DNA from: an uncultured Prevotellaceae bacterium
GTDB lineage: Bacteria > Bacteroidota > Bacteroidia > Bacteroidales > Muribaculaceae
Direction of reading: 5' to 3'
NCBI GenBank assembly: GCA_900319525.1
Contig: ONOU01000014.1
Location: 99,480-163,479, forward strand
DNA length: 64,000 bases
Shown here: piece after piece, positions 21,563 through 30,807 of the stretch
Numbering within the stretch: the first letter of the stretch is position 1
Layout of the letters: each line of letters starts with the position of its first letter
The notes under the pieces: model-generated
The model's database searches: none
What the model saw: only the letters and a program-made list of their open reading frames with translations
What the model was told of the DNA's origin: nothing
Made by a program: the position numbers and the translations under genes

Positions 21563-23470
21563 ATGAAACAGACATTTTTTCATACCACCCTTGTAGCCTT
21601 GCTGATGTTGATGCCGATGACAGCAAGGGGCTATGACTTCTGTGTAGATAACATCTACTATAATATCCAGGAGGATGGCACCCTGTGTGTGACTTACGCC
21701 AGGCCCAAGCCTACCGGTGAGTTTTATAATGGTGACTACAGCGGCAATGTCGTCATACCGGCTACAGTTACCCATGATGGCATCACCCGCACGGTCACGG
21801 CAGTTGGCGTGCAAGCCTTCTGCAACAGCGAGGGCATGAACAGCGTGAACCTGCCCGCGACGGTAACAACCATCGGGGACTATGCCTTTGCAGGATGCAC
21901 CCATTTGTCAACTGTCAACATACCCAGCGGTGTGGACACTCTGGGCAATGGCGTGTTCAACGACAACCGCATGATGGCGTCCATTGAACTGCCGGCCACG
22001 CTTAAGGCTATCGGCAACCGCTGTTTCCATGGCAGCGGCCTGACGTCCATCGACCTGCCCCCGTCACTTATCAGCATTGGAGACGAGGCATTCAGGGATT
22101 GTGACAAACTGGTAGACGTCGTGATACCTAACTCGGTAGAACACATGGGCATATCGGCCTTTCAATGGTGTGACCGCCTTGAGACCGTTGAGCTCTCCAG
22201 CAACCTCGCATCGATCCAGCCTCAGGCGTTCTATGAGTGTTATAAACTGCGCCAAATCACAATTCCTGAAGGTGTACAAACGATAGATGAATGGGCCTTC
22301 GTCAGTTGTAATGCCCTAGAGCAAATTGACTTTCCCGAGTCCCTGACGTCGATTGGCAAGGGCGCCTTCAACAAGTGCATTGCATTACAGCAAGTCAATC
22401 TGCCAGGCTCGCTCATGTCATTGGGCGACTATGCGTTTGCCAATTGTACAGCAATGACCAGCCTAAACGTTGGCGGCGGCTTGCATCAGCTGGCTGACCA
22501 TGCGTTTTACAGCTGCACGCAGTTGCGGCAGATTGACTTTGGCCCATCGCTTGAGGTCATCAGCAGTTATGCCTTTGCCGATTGTCAAGGGTTGAGCGAG
22601 CTCACCATCCCTGCTCCCGTCAAGCAGATTGACAGGATGGCATTTAATCAATGTACGGGACTGACCAACTTGGTCATCGGCGACTCAGTCATCACGATAG
22701 GCGAAGAGGCATTCAGGGATTGTAACTCATTGCTGACCGTCACGCTAGGCAACAGTGTGCAAATCCTCGACGAAGGAGCATTTCAGGATTGTGGCCTCAC
22801 CTCAATCAATCTCCCCGCCAGCCTGAGGGCCATCGAAGATGATGCCTTGAGGGATTGTTATGACCTTCAAGAACTTAAACTACCTGATGGCCTTACAAGA
22901 ATCGGGTATTTTGCCTTCAGCGGATGCAGGAGCATCGATTCACTGGTGATTCCCGAGACGGTTACTGTGATACCAATTGGCATGTGTGATGAATGCTATG
23001 AGCTCAAGCAGGTTGTCATTCCTGCATCGGTTGACACGGTAGAGTATTCTTCTTTCCGCAGATGTAATCAGCTGGTTACCGTTATTTGCATGGCTGTTAC
23101 GCCGCCCGAAATCACACACTTCTGGGCAGGTGGTGATGACGCATTTTATTGCCATGAGCAGGCGACGCTCTATGTCCCTGCCGGATCTGTCAGCGATTAC
23201 CGCGCTCACGAGCGCTGGGGACGTTTCCTGAACATCGAGGCCATCAGCATTGATATTCCGGGGGATGTGGATGGTGATGGCAAAATCACGATTGCCGACG
23301 TGAGCGGCGTGATCGATGTTATCATCAACGGCGGCAGCCATGGCCACAACCATGCACCCCTGCCCGAAGACGAATTCTTCACATGCGACTTCAATGGTGA
23401 CGGCGATATCAATATTCAGGACGTCGTCGATCTTATCGACTTCCTCCTCTCGGGAGGTGTCAACCGGTAG
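21563..23470 (+). CDS. BspA-like leucine-rich repeat surface protein with dockerin-like end
   Basis: An exported protein of 635 residues with a signal peptide MKQTFFHTTLVALLMLMPMTARG. Residues 40-560 are about twenty LRR_5 (BspA/Treponema type) repeats of 23 residues, pattern I...AF..C..L..I.LP.S, such as YAFAGCTHLSTVNIPSG and EAFRDCDKLVDVVIPNS. The C-terminus (from about 570) has two calcium-loop helices, DVDGDGKITIADVSGVIDVI and DFNGDGDINIQDVVDLIDFL, as in type I dockerins. Surface LRR proteins of this kind bind host proteins or other cells, but the ligand is unknown. It lies 26 bases before a second gene of the same design. Confidence 0.92.
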   Translation: MKQTFFHTTLVALLMLMPMTARGYDFCVDNIYYNIQEDGTLCVTYARPKPTGEFYNGDYSGNVVIPATVTHDGITRTVTAVGVQAFCNSEGMNSVNLPATVTTIGDYAFAGCTHLSTVNIPSGVDTLGNGVFNDNRMMASIELPATLKAIGNRCFHGSGLTSIDLPPSLISIGDEAFRDCDKLVDVVIPNSVEHMGISAFQWCDRLETVELSSNLASIQPQAFYECYKLRQITIPEGVQTIDEWAFVSCNALEQIDFPESLTSIGKGAFNKCIALQQVNLPGSLMSLGDYAFANCTAMTSLNVGGGLHQLADHAFYSCTQLRQIDFGPSLEVISSYAFADCQGLSELTIPAPVKQIDRMAFNQCTGLTNLVIGDSVITIGEEAFRDCNSLLTVTLGNSVQILDEGAFQDCGLTSINLPASLRAIEDDALRDCYDLQELKLPDGLTRIGYFAFSGCRSIDSLVIPETVTVIPIGMCDECYELKQVVIPASVDTVEYSSFRRCNQLVTVICMAVTPPEITHFWAGGDDAFYCHEQATLYVPAGSVSDYRAHERWGRFLNIEAISIDIPGDVDGDGKITIADVSGVIDVIINGGSHGHNHAPLPEDEFFTCDFNGDGDINIQDVVDLIDFLLSGGVNR

Positions 23471-23496
23471 AAGTAAAATTAATAACCGATAGGAAT

Positions 23497-25053
23497 ATGA
23501 AAAATTTGAGAATCATGCACCTCTTGCTCGTGGCCACGATGATGGCTGTGCCGTCGGTCAGCAAGGCATTTATGGTTGACGGCATCGAGTACAATTTTTA
23601 TGATGATTTTACAGCTTCTGTCATCCACTGCATTGATAATGACACGGTGAGGATTCCGTCCCATGTGACCTATGAGGGGAACACTTATACGGTGACTTCG
23701 ATCAGGGATTTCTATAATCCATATTGGAATGCTTATGACTGGTGTAAAACCGTTCATGTGTCCTTGCCCAACACCGTCAAGACCATCGAGGACGAAGCGT
23801 TCAAGGATGCGACGGACCTCCGAAGCATTGAGTTGGGCGACTCGATTGTCAGCATCGGCGCTTCTGCCTTTGAAAATTGCTGGGCTCTAGAAAACATAGC
23901 GTTTCCCGGCACGGTCACCAGCATCGGGAAGCGGGCGTTCGCCACTTGCTGGCATTTGAGTTACCTGGACTTGAGCGGCACGTCTATCAGCAAGATTGAG
24001 CCTCAAACGTTCTACGCCTGCCCCAATCTGGAAAGCATCGACCTGCCGTCATCGTTGACGACGATTGAAAAATACGCCTTCCAGTCGGCAAGAATTAAGC
24101 ACATCACGTTGCCCGAAGGAGTAGTGAGCATCGGATACGGTGCCTTTGACGATTGTGATTCATTGATGTGGGTGTCGTTGCCCGAATCGCTCACCACTAT
24201 CGATGGGGCGGCCTTTTGGAACTGCGTGAAACTGGATAGTCTGTTTATCCCCCGTGGTGTCAATACCATTGCCCAATGCATTACGGCGGCGTGCTCTGGC
24301 CTGAAGTCGCTTGTCATTGACAGCGAGAACCCCATCTATGATTCGCGAGACGGTTGCAACGCCATCATCCTCACTGCCGAGAACAAGTTGATTCAAGGCA
24401 GCCCCACCGCTTTCATCCCCGAGAGCGTCACCGCCATCGGCGACTATGCTTTTTGGGCAACATACATTCCCAGTACGTTCACAATTCCCAATTCAGTCAG
24501 AACGATTGGGAACAAGGCGTTCATGGGCACCAAGTTTGTCAACCTCATTATCCCCGATTCAACAGAATGGATTGGAGACCAGTCTTTCGCACTTTGCCAA
24601 TCGCTCGCATCGTTGACCCTCCCCGCCTCGCTGGCACACATCGGTGATGAGGCATTCTACGGTTGTCAGGCGTTGAAAGAGGTGAAGGTCTATCAAAGCG
24701 AGCCGCTGGCCATCAACGAGAATGTGTTTGAGAACAAGGCCTATCAGAACGGAACGCTCCACGTGCCCGTGGGCTGTGCCGACAAATTCCGTGCTGCCGT
24801 GGGCTGGAGCCGATTCTCGCACATCATTGGCGACATCATCCTGCCAAACCCTGCCGACGTGAACGGCGACGGCGAAATCAACATTGCCGACGCGAACAAT
24901 GTGGTGGTCATCATCATTAACGGTGGCGGCAGCGGCGGTCACGGCCATGCGCCCCAGCCCGAAGGCGAGGCGATCATCGGCGACGTGAACGGTGACGGCG
25001 AGGTCAACATGGCCGACGTCAACGCCATCATCAGCATCATCCAGGACCGATAG
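23497..25053 (+). CDS. Second BspA-like LRR protein with dockerin-like end
   Basis: An exported protein of 518 residues built like its upstream neighbour. A signal peptide (MKNLRIMHLLLVATMMAVPSVSKA) is followed by LRR_5 repeats (AFKDATDLRSIELGDSIVSI, FAFATCWHLSYLDLSG-type units), a short Gly/His-rich insert GGGSGGHGHAPQPEG, and two EF-like dockerin helices, DVNGDGEINIADANNVVVII and DVNGDGEVNMADVNAIISII. The sequence is similar in plan to the neighbour but diverged in the repeats, which points to an old duplication. The two genes share the promoter at 21505. Confidence 0.92.
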   Translation: MKNLRIMHLLLVATMMAVPSVSKAFMVDGIEYNFYDDFTASVIHCIDNDTVRIPSHVTYEGNTYTVTSIRDFYNPYWNAYDWCKTVHVSLPNTVKTIEDEAFKDATDLRSIELGDSIVSIGASAFENCWALENIAFPGTVTSIGKRAFATCWHLSYLDLSGTSISKIEPQTFYACPNLESIDLPSSLTTIEKYAFQSARIKHITLPEGVVSIGYGAFDDCDSLMWVSLPESLTTIDGAAFWNCVKLDSLFIPRGVNTIAQCITAACSGLKSLVIDSENPIYDSRDGCNAIILTAENKLIQGSPTAFIPESVTAIGDYAFWATYIPSTFTIPNSVRTIGNKAFMGTKFVNLIIPDSTEWIGDQSFALCQSLASLTLPASLAHIGDEAFYGCQALKEVKVYQSEPLAINENVFENKAYQNGTLHVPVGCADKFRAAVGWSRFSHIIGDIILPNPADVNGDGEINIADANNVVVIIINGGGSGGHGHAPQPEGEAIIGDVNGDGEVNMADVNAIISIIQDR

Positions 25054-25104
25054 TTTAATGCTCGCGTTGCTCGCGGTTTAGAGCTTAGAGCTTAGGGCTG
25101 GAAA

Positions 25105-26451
25105 TCAGATGATACCGGTGAGGTAAAGGAAGATGAAGAAGATCGAGACGGGAGCGATGTAGCGCAGGCAGAAGATCAGGTAGGGCTCCACGAGCGTGCC
25201 CTTCAAGCGGCCGCCGTTGGTCAACTGGTCGTGCACGACCTTGCGGTCGAGAATCCATCCCACATACACTGCCGTGAACAGTCCACCCAGCAGCATGAAG
25301 ATGTTGCTGGCGGCATAGTCCATCATGTCAAAGATGTTCTTGCCCCACAGCTTGACGTCGTCAAGCACATTGAACGACAGGGCCGCAATCGTAGCCAGCA
25401 CAAAGGTGAACAGGGCCGTCCAGTTAATCGCACGGGGGCGTGACAACTTGCGCTCCTCGATGAGGAAGGTGATGGGAATCTCGCTCAACGAGATGGTCGA
25501 GGTCAACGAGGCAAAGAACACCAGCAGGAAGAACAGCAATGCCCATACATATCCACCCGTCATCTGCTGGAAGATACCAGGCAAAACCTCAAAGATCAAT
25601 CTGGGACCTGCCGTGGGCTCCAAGCCAAAGGAGAACACTGCCGGGAAAATCATCACGCCCGACAGGATAGCCACCAGTGTGTCCATTACGGCAACGGTTG
25701 TCGCGTCCTTGGCCAGCGAAGTGTCGTCTTTAAAGTATGAACTGTAGGTCACCAGGCACGAGATACCGATGGACAGCGAGAGGAAGGCCTGACCGAAGGC
25801 ATCAAGCACGCCACGCATCGTCAGAGCCGAGAAATCGGGATAGAACAGGAATCGCAGTCCCTTGCGGGCATCAGGCATCAGCAACGAGTTGATACAGAAG
25901 ACAATGAGGACAACAAACAGCAGAGGCATCATGATGCTGGCGACCCGCTCAATACCCTTCTCAATGCCACGGCTCATCACCAGGAAATTGATCACCAGGA
26001 AGAGCGCCGTCCACCCAACGCAGCGCCAGGGACTTGCCAGCAACGAGGAGAACATGTCGTTATACTCTTGCGGCGTGTGGCCACTCAGATGTCCCAAAAG
26101 CGCCTGATAGAGGTACTCGATGATCCATCCACAAACCACACTGTAGAAGCCAATGACAATGAAGCTGCCCAAGATGCAGATGTAAGTAAACAGGTAATAT
26201 TTCTTACCTGGAGAGAGTTGCTTCAATGCCGACTTCATGTTACTGTGGGTCGAACGGCCAATGATGAATTCACTCAATATCACGGGAATGCCCATTACCA
26301 GGATGCAACAGATGTACACCAGAATAAAGGCGCCACCACCATTCACTCCTGCCTCATAGGGGAAACGCCAGATGTTCCCCAATCCTACTGCCGAGCCCAC
26401 CGCAGCCGCGATGGCTCCCATACGGGTCGCAAATCCTGCTCGTTTTGCCAT
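25105..26451 (-). CDS. Sodium-dependent transporter of the NSS (SLC6) family
   Basis: A 448-residue sodium symporter for an amino acid or related amine in the inner membrane. The start, MAKRAGFATRMGAIAAAVGS, leads into AVGLGNIWRFPYEAGVNGGGAF, which is the unwound first helix with sodium and substrate contacts known from LeuT/MhsT. About eleven membrane helices follow; bacterial members often have eleven rather than twelve. Motifs such as VVCGWIIEYLYQ, LSIGISCLVTYSSY (substrate/Na site) and FFASLTSTISLSE are recognisable. The substrate cannot be told. It is a single gene with its own promoter. Confidence 0.93.
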   Translation of the reverse strand: MAKRAGFATRMGAIAAAVGSAVGLGNIWRFPYEAGVNGGGAFILVYICCILVMGIPVILSEFIIGRSTHSNMKSALKQLSPGKKYYLFTYICILGSFIVIGFYSVVCGWIIEYLYQALLGHLSGHTPQEYNDMFSSLLASPWRCVGWTALFLVINFLVMSRGIEKGIERVASIMMPLLFVVLIVFCINSLLMPDARKGLRFLFYPDFSALTMRGVLDAFGQAFLSLSIGISCLVTYSSYFKDDTSLAKDATTVAVMDTLVAILSGVMIFPAVFSFGLEPTAGPRLIFEVLPGIFQQMTGGYVWALLFFLLVFFASLTSTISLSEIPITFLIEERKLSRPRAINWTALFTFVLATIAALSFNVLDDVKLWGKNIFDMMDYAASNIFMLLGGLFTAVYVGWILDRKVVHDQLTNGGRLKGTLVEPYLIFCLRYIAPVSIFFIFLYLTGII

Positions 26452-26477
26452 AGCATCACATTATTTAAGTTTTGGTA

Positions 26478-26509
26478 CAAAGGTAGCACAATCTGCCCAA
26501 AGGGTCAAA
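26478..26509 (-). promoter_or_regulatory. Promoter of the NSS transporter
   Basis: Read leftward: TTTG (26509-26506), 20 bases, TACCTTTG (26485-26478). A full consensus match 27 bases before the start codon. Confidence 0.82.
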
Positions 26510-26543
26510 CCAAATAGATTTTTTTTGCTAAAAAAGGGAGTGT

Positions 26544-26864
26544 TCAGAATTGAGGAACCGGGTCCAGCCGCCGTTGAGGCGGTGGTGAGGGCTTACCCTT
26601 CTTGGCAGCACGGCGCTTTGAACTCTGCCGCTTGCCTGAAGGCTTGACCGGCTTAACCTTATCGACGGTGAAAGTCACAGAATCGGCAGCGGCCTCAAAC
26701 GTCCGGACATCAACCACCGTGGTGTCCTCACCAACCGGGGACACGCTCCTGTGAGTTCTTGCAAAATGCGAGCACGCTATCAGTACCGCTATTATCAACA
26801 GCAATACGATAGTTCCTTGACGCTCACGCCTCGTCATCGCATAAAGTTTTCTCCATTCTTTCAT
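26544..26864 (-). CDS. Small membrane protein resembling the N-terminus of a ComEA-like protein
   Basis: A 106-residue protein with one membrane helix (about 19-34, TIVLLLIIAVLIACSHF) after MKEWRKLYAMTRRERQG, then a basic Lys/Pro-rich tail ending LDPVPQF. The W-x(6)-RRERxG start before a single helix is what I know from Bacteroidetes proteins whose second half is a ComEA-type helix-hairpin-helix. There the text continues FDPNTAD. Here the frame stops at about that point, so it may be a truncated relative or an independent short form. Codon use is host-like. Confidence 0.55.
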   Translation of the reverse strand: MKEWRKLYAMTRRERQGTIVLLLIIAVLIACSHFARTHRSVSPVGEDTTVVDVRTFEAAADSVTFTVDKVKPVKPSGKRQSSKRRAAKKGKPSPPPQRRLDPVPQF

Positions 26865-27008
26865 CTCTTGGGCAATGTGCCAACAAAATTACCTAAAAAT
26901 GCCATACAACGACCTTATTACATAGTTCTTTTTTGCAATATTTCCATCTCCTGAATGATTTTATGTCATTTTTTCTAACAAAACAATTCAGTATAAGGGA
27001 AATTTGAT

Positions 27009-27016
27009 TACTTTTG
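27009..27016 (+). promoter_or_regulatory. -7 promoter box of the VanZ-like gene
   Basis: TACTTTTG fits TAnnTTTG, 36 bases before the ATG at 27052. Confidence 0.5.
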
Positions 27017-27051
27017 CAACTTGAAAAAATTATTGAGATACAAACGCACTG

Positions 27052-27504
27052 ATGAAGAGCTTTATACTGTCTATCCCGAGAGGAATTCCATCGGTATTCA
27101 TGTTGCTGATGGTCTTTTATTTCACCCTTGCCAACAATCCATTGGGAATTAACGCGCTGAACGTATTTCCCTATGCAAGTCAAGTTGGCCACTTCATCCT
27201 CTATTTCCTGACTGCATTGGTATTCATCCTTGACTATGCCAAAGCAAGGTTGCCTCACCACTCCAAAATCAATAAGGAGATGGCGCTGGCGGCTGTGAGT
27301 GCCGTGTTATCACTGCTGATGGAGATTGTTCTCATGTGGCGGACCAACGGCAATTATGAAATCAAGAATGTGTATGCCGGCACGATCGGATCCATTCTCG
27401 CTTTTCTGTTCTACCACTTCTGGCTGCTGCATCCCATGCGTCACTACCTGTATCACTCAATGCAGCATCACTGGCGCTATCAGCACCGTCGCAAGAAGAA
27501 ATAA
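27052..27504 (+). CDS. VanZ-like small membrane protein
   Basis: A 150-residue inner-membrane protein with four predicted helices (about 12-30, 44-62, 80-98 and 108-126) and a His/Arg-rich cytoplasmic tail. The loop pattern NPLGIN...FPYASQVGHFILYFLTALVF and the later E-x(5-10)-R..N..D/YAGTIGSILAF resemble VanZ-family proteins, whose biochemical role is mostly unknown. The gene lies alone, 118 bases before the HTH-methyltransferase fusion. Confidence 0.65.
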   Translation: MKSFILSIPRGIPSVFMLLMVFYFTLANNPLGINALNVFPYASQVGHFILYFLTALVFILDYAKARLPHHSKINKEMALAAVSAVLSLLMEIVLMWRTNGNYEIKNVYAGTIGSILAFLFYHFWLLHPMRHYLYHSMQHHWRYQHRRKKK

Positions 27505-27546
27505 GAGCGCCGCAACACTTAAAAAGGCAAGAAATATCAGATTTTC

Positions 27547-27583
27547 TAGGCAATATCTTTGACAGTCAAAAAGATATTGCCTA
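27547..27583. promoter_or_regulatory. Perfect inverted-repeat operator over the methyltransferase promoter
   Basis: TAGGCAATATCTTT (27547-27560) and AAAGATATTGCCTA (27570-27583) are perfect 14-base arms with a 9-base spacer. They cover the -33 box and touch the -7 box of the following gene, whose own N-terminus is an XRE-type DNA-binding domain. Confidence 0.85.
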
Positions 27584-27589
27584 TATTTG
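27558..27589 (+). promoter_or_regulatory. Promoter of the HTH-methyltransferase gene
   Basis: TTTG (27558-27561), 20 bases, TATATTTG (27582-27589): full Bacteroidetes consensus. RNA should begin near 27596, so an in-frame TTG at 27559 cannot be the start. Confidence 0.85.
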
Positions 27590-27621
27590 TGGTGTTCAAA
27601 CAATTCATTGCCTTTAAGACT

Positions 27622-28791
27622 ATGTTATTCTCGGATAAGATCAAACAGTTGAGACAGGAGAGCGGCAAACGGCAAAAGGATTTAGCGCGCGCAATCGGTG
27701 TGGACATTCCTGCTTACAGCCGCTATGAACACGGCGAGCGGCGTCCCAAGAGAGAGCAGGTGCTCAGGCTTGCACGCATCTTCAAGACCGACCCCGATGA
27801 GCTGGTCGCCATGTGGCTCGCCGATGAAGCATACAGCCACATCGCCCACGACAAGATGTCGGACCGTGCCACAACATTATTATATGGCATGCTGACGGCT
27901 AAACCCGGTGAGGACTTAACGCCCGATCAGGAAGCAGAGCATCCCACTGTCACAGCAACAGACCAGGAGGCCGCTCCCCACCGAGACATGGTCAGCCGGC
28001 TGGGGCGGTCGGCAATGCCCCACTATGTACAAGGCGATGCCGCCACCGTGATGCAGCACATCGAGGATGAGAGCATCGACAGCATTGTCACTACCCCGCC
28101 CTACTGGAGACGGCGCAGCCAGGGCACCGAGAGCATCACCGCCACAAGCAAGGAGGAATTTGTTGACGGCCTGTTGCAGGCTATGGCTCAGGCATGGCGA
28201 GTGCTCAAGCCGCAAGGATCACTGTGGCTCAATATGGGCGACGACACCACCGACGGCTTTATTCAGGGCATTCCCTGGCGCGTAGTGCTGCAGATGATCG
28301 ACAAACAGGGATGGCATCTCGTTAACGAGGTAGTGTGGAACAAAACAACCACATCGCCCCAAGGGAGCCAAGACCACCTGCGCAAGGTGCATGAGTTCAT
28401 GTTCCATCTGGTCAAGAACGACGACTTCTATTATAACGACGAGGAGTTGCGGCGCACTTATGCCCTCATCATGCACAACGAGGACAAAGCACGCGGCAAG
28501 CTCAGCAAAGGGAAGCAGCACATGGGGCAGATTCCCAGCGACGTGTGGACCATAGGCGTACAACGTTCGGGCATAGCCCACTACTGCGTCGCTCCCGACA
28601 CACTCTACCGACTGCCCATTGTCGCCACCACGCCTCACGACGGCATCGTGCTGGATCCCTACTGCGGCACTGGGACGGCGTGCAAGATCGCCTATGAGAT
28701 GAACCTGCGCAGCATCGGCATTGACATCAATGGCGACTACATCAAGCAGGCCCGAGCCACTACCGAAGCCAAGCCACTGAGCCTTTTCTAG
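27622..28791 (+). CDS. DNA methyltransferase (beta class, m4C/m6A) with N-terminal XRE helix-turn-helix
   Basis: A 389-residue fusion. Residues 4-65 are an XRE/Cro-type helix-turn-helix (IKQLRQESGKRQKDLARAIG, then IPAYSRYEHGERRPK). After a linker of 70 residues comes an S-adenosylmethionine DNA methyltransferase in beta order: catalytic motif IV TTPPYW at 157-162, target region in the middle, and cofactor motif I LDPYCGTGT at 344-352. TPPYW is typical of N4-cytosine enzymes, though N6-adenine cannot be excluded. No restriction nuclease lies beside it, so it looks like an orphan. A perfect palindrome over its promoter suggests that the HTH part represses its own gene, as known for M.SsoII-type enzymes. 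Confidence 0.87.
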   Translation: MLFSDKIKQLRQESGKRQKDLARAIGVDIPAYSRYEHGERRPKREQVLRLARIFKTDPDELVAMWLADEAYSHIAHDKMSDRATTLLYGMLTAKPGEDLTPDQEAEHPTVTATDQEAAPHRDMVSRLGRSAMPHYVQGDAATVMQHIEDESIDSIVTTPPYWRRRSQGTESITATSKEEFVDGLLQAMAQAWRVLKPQGSLWLNMGDDTTDGFIQGIPWRVVLQMIDKQGWHLVNEVVWNKTTTSPQGSQDHLRKVHEFMFHLVKNDDFYYNDEELRRTYALIMHNEDKARGKLSKGKQHMGQIPSDVWTIGVQRSGIAHYCVAPDTLYRLPIVATTPHDGIVLDPYCGTGTACKIAYEMNLRSIGIDINGDYIKQARATTEAKPLSLF

Positions 28792-28835
28792 AAAAACTTG
28801 ACTATCCAGAGTTTCTTGAGTTTCTAGGTTTTTTG

Positions 28836-28843
28836 TAATTTTG
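28836..28843 (+). promoter_or_regulatory. -7 promoter box of the ABC-F gene
   Basis: TAATTTTG fits TAnnTTTG, 23 bases before the start. The nearest TTG upstream is at 17-base spacing, so the -33 part is weak. Confidence 0.5.
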
Positions 28844-28865
28844 CGGCCAAAATTACAGTTCGCGC

Positions 28866-30806
28866 ATGATTTCGATTCAAGGACTCAAAGTGGAATTTGG
28901 CAGCCAAGTGCTGTTTGAGAACATCAGCTATGTCATCAACAAGCGTGACAAGATCGCACTGGTGGGCAAGAACGGCGCCGGCAAGACGACCATGTTAAAA
29001 ATCATCACTGGCGAGCAACAGCCCACAAGCGGCACTGTTGCGCGCCAGACCGACATCACCATCGGTTACCTGCCACAGCAGATGCAACTCAAGAACGAAT
29101 ACACCGTCAAGCAGGAAGCCGGACGGGCATTTGAGCACCTGCAACAAATGGACGCCGCCATCGACCGCATGAATCAGGAACTGGCCGAGCGCACCGACTA
29201 TGACAGCGAGGACTACCAGGAACTCATCGAGCGGGTAGCCCAAAAGACGGAACTGCGAGCCCTGATGCAAGGCGAGAACATCGAAGCCGAAATCGAGAAG
29301 ACCCTGATGGGCCTGGGATTTGAGCGCAGCGACTTTGACCGCCCGACGAGTGAATTCAGTGGCGGGTGGCGCATGCGCATCGAGCTGGCCAAGCTGCTGC
29401 TGCGCCGACCCGACGTGCTGTTGCTCGACGAGCCAACCAACCACCTGGACATCGAGTCCATCCAGTGGCTGGAGGCCTTCTTGAAAAACCGCAACGGCGC
29501 CCTGTTGCTTGTATCGCATGACCGCGCGTTTATCGATAATGTGACCAACCGCACCATTGAGATCTCGCTGGGCAAAATCTATGACTACAAGGTGAGCTAC
29601 AGCAAGTTTGTGGAGCTGCGCAAGGAACGTGTAGAGCAGCAGATGAGGGCCTATGAGAACCAGCAGAAGCTCATTCACGATACCGAAGATTTTATCGAGC
29701 GCTTCCGCTACAAGGCCACCAAGGCCGTGCAGGTGCAAAGCCGCATCAAGATGCTCGACAAGTTGGAACGCATCGAGGTTGACGAGGTGGACCGCAGCCG
29801 CATGAGGCTCAAGTTTCCTCCAGCACCCCGCAGCGGCGACTATCCTGTCATTGCCGAGGACCTGCGCAAGGACTACGGCAACCTGAACGTGTTCCATGAC
29901 GTGACATTCACCATCAAGCGCGGCGAGAAGGTTGCCTTTGTCGGCAAGAACGGCGCGGGCAAATCGACCCTTGTCAAGTGCATCATGGGCGAGATTCCCT
30001 TTGTCGGCAAGCTGCAGATCGGGCACAACGTCAAGATAGGTTATTTTGCACAAAACCAGGCACAGCTGCTTGACGAGAACCTGACGGTGCACGATACCAT
30101 CGACTATGTTGCCGTGGGCGACATACGCACCCGTATCAACGACATCTTGGGCGCCTTCATGTTTGGCGGCAGCAACGCCGACAAGAAGGTCAAAGTCCTG
30201 AGTGGTGGTGAGAAGAGCCGCCTGGCAATGATTCGACTGCTGTTGCAACCCGTCAACCTGCTCATCCTCGATGAGCCCACCAACCACCTGGACATGCCCA
30301 GCAAGGACGTCCTCAAGGAGGCGATCCAGGCCTTTGACGGCACCGTCATCGTCGTGTCTCACGACCGCGACTTCCTGAACGGCATCGTCAGCAAGGTGTA
30401 TGAGTTCGGTGAGCATCGCGTGAAAGAACATCTGGGCGGCATCTATGATTTCCTGCACAAGAAACGGCTTGACTCATTACAACAGCTCGAAATCAAGAAT
30501 ACGCCCACGGTATCGGCCAGCGAGGCCGATACAGCCGAGTCCACGGCCAGTCAGGGCAAACTTGACTACCAGAAGCAAAAGGAACGCGAGCGCCGCATAC
30601 GCCAAGCCGAGAAAAAGGTAAAGACCTGTGAAGCAAAAATCAGCGAATTGGAGCAGCGACTCGCCGACATCGAGAATAAACTGTCCACCGCTACCAGCGA
30701 GGATGTGGATATCTACTACAAGCATTCCCAGATCAGCCGTGAACTCGACGAGGTCATGACACAATGGGAAGAAGCCAGCGCTGAGCTGGAAGAAGTCAAG
30801 AATTGA
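28866..30806 (+). CDS. ABC-F family ATPase
   Basis: A 646-residue soluble protein with two ATP-binding cassettes and no membrane part. Cassette 1: GKNGAGKTT near 36, SGGWRMRIELAKLLLRRPDV, LLLDEPTNHLD. The 80-residue interdomain linker follows (YDYKVSYSKFVELRKERVEQ onward). Cassette 2: GKNGAGKST, LSGGEKSRLAMIRLLL, LILDEPTNHLD. A C-terminal coiled coil (about 555-646) resembles Uup-type proteins. ABC-F proteins act at the ribosome, gating or rescuing translation; some give antibiotic protection. Long linker and coiled-coil tail favour a housekeeping Uup/YdiF-type role rather than resistance. The next gene starts one base after its stop. Confidence 0.93.
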   Translation: MISIQGLKVEFGSQVLFENISYVINKRDKIALVGKNGAGKTTMLKIITGEQQPTSGTVARQTDITIGYLPQQMQLKNEYTVKQEAGRAFEHLQQMDAAIDRMNQELAERTDYDSEDYQELIERVAQKTELRALMQGENIEAEIEKTLMGLGFERSDFDRPTSEFSGGWRMRIELAKLLLRRPDVLLLDEPTNHLDIESIQWLEAFLKNRNGALLLVSHDRAFIDNVTNRTIEISLGKIYDYKVSYSKFVELRKERVEQQMRAYENQQKLIHDTEDFIERFRYKATKAVQVQSRIKMLDKLERIEVDEVDRSRMRLKFPPAPRSGDYPVIAEDLRKDYGNLNVFHDVTFTIKRGEKVAFVGKNGAGKSTLVKCIMGEIPFVGKLQIGHNVKIGYFAQNQAQLLDENLTVHDTIDYVAVGDIRTRINDILGAFMFGGSNADKKVKVLSGGEKSRLAMIRLLLQPVNLLILDEPTNHLDMPSKDVLKEAIQAFDGTVIVVSHDRDFLNGIVSKVYEFGEHRVKEHLGGIYDFLHKKRLDSLQQLEIKNTPTVSASEADTAESTASQGKLDYQKQKERERRIRQAEKKVKTCEAKISELEQRLADIENKLSTATSEDVDIYYKHSQISRELDEVMTQWEEASAELEEVKN

Positions 30807-30807
30807 C

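Noticed and set aside
28866-30806. Antibiotic resistance ABC-F protein
   Set aside because: Motifs and the C-terminal coiled coil fit the housekeeping Uup-type branch; no resistance context.
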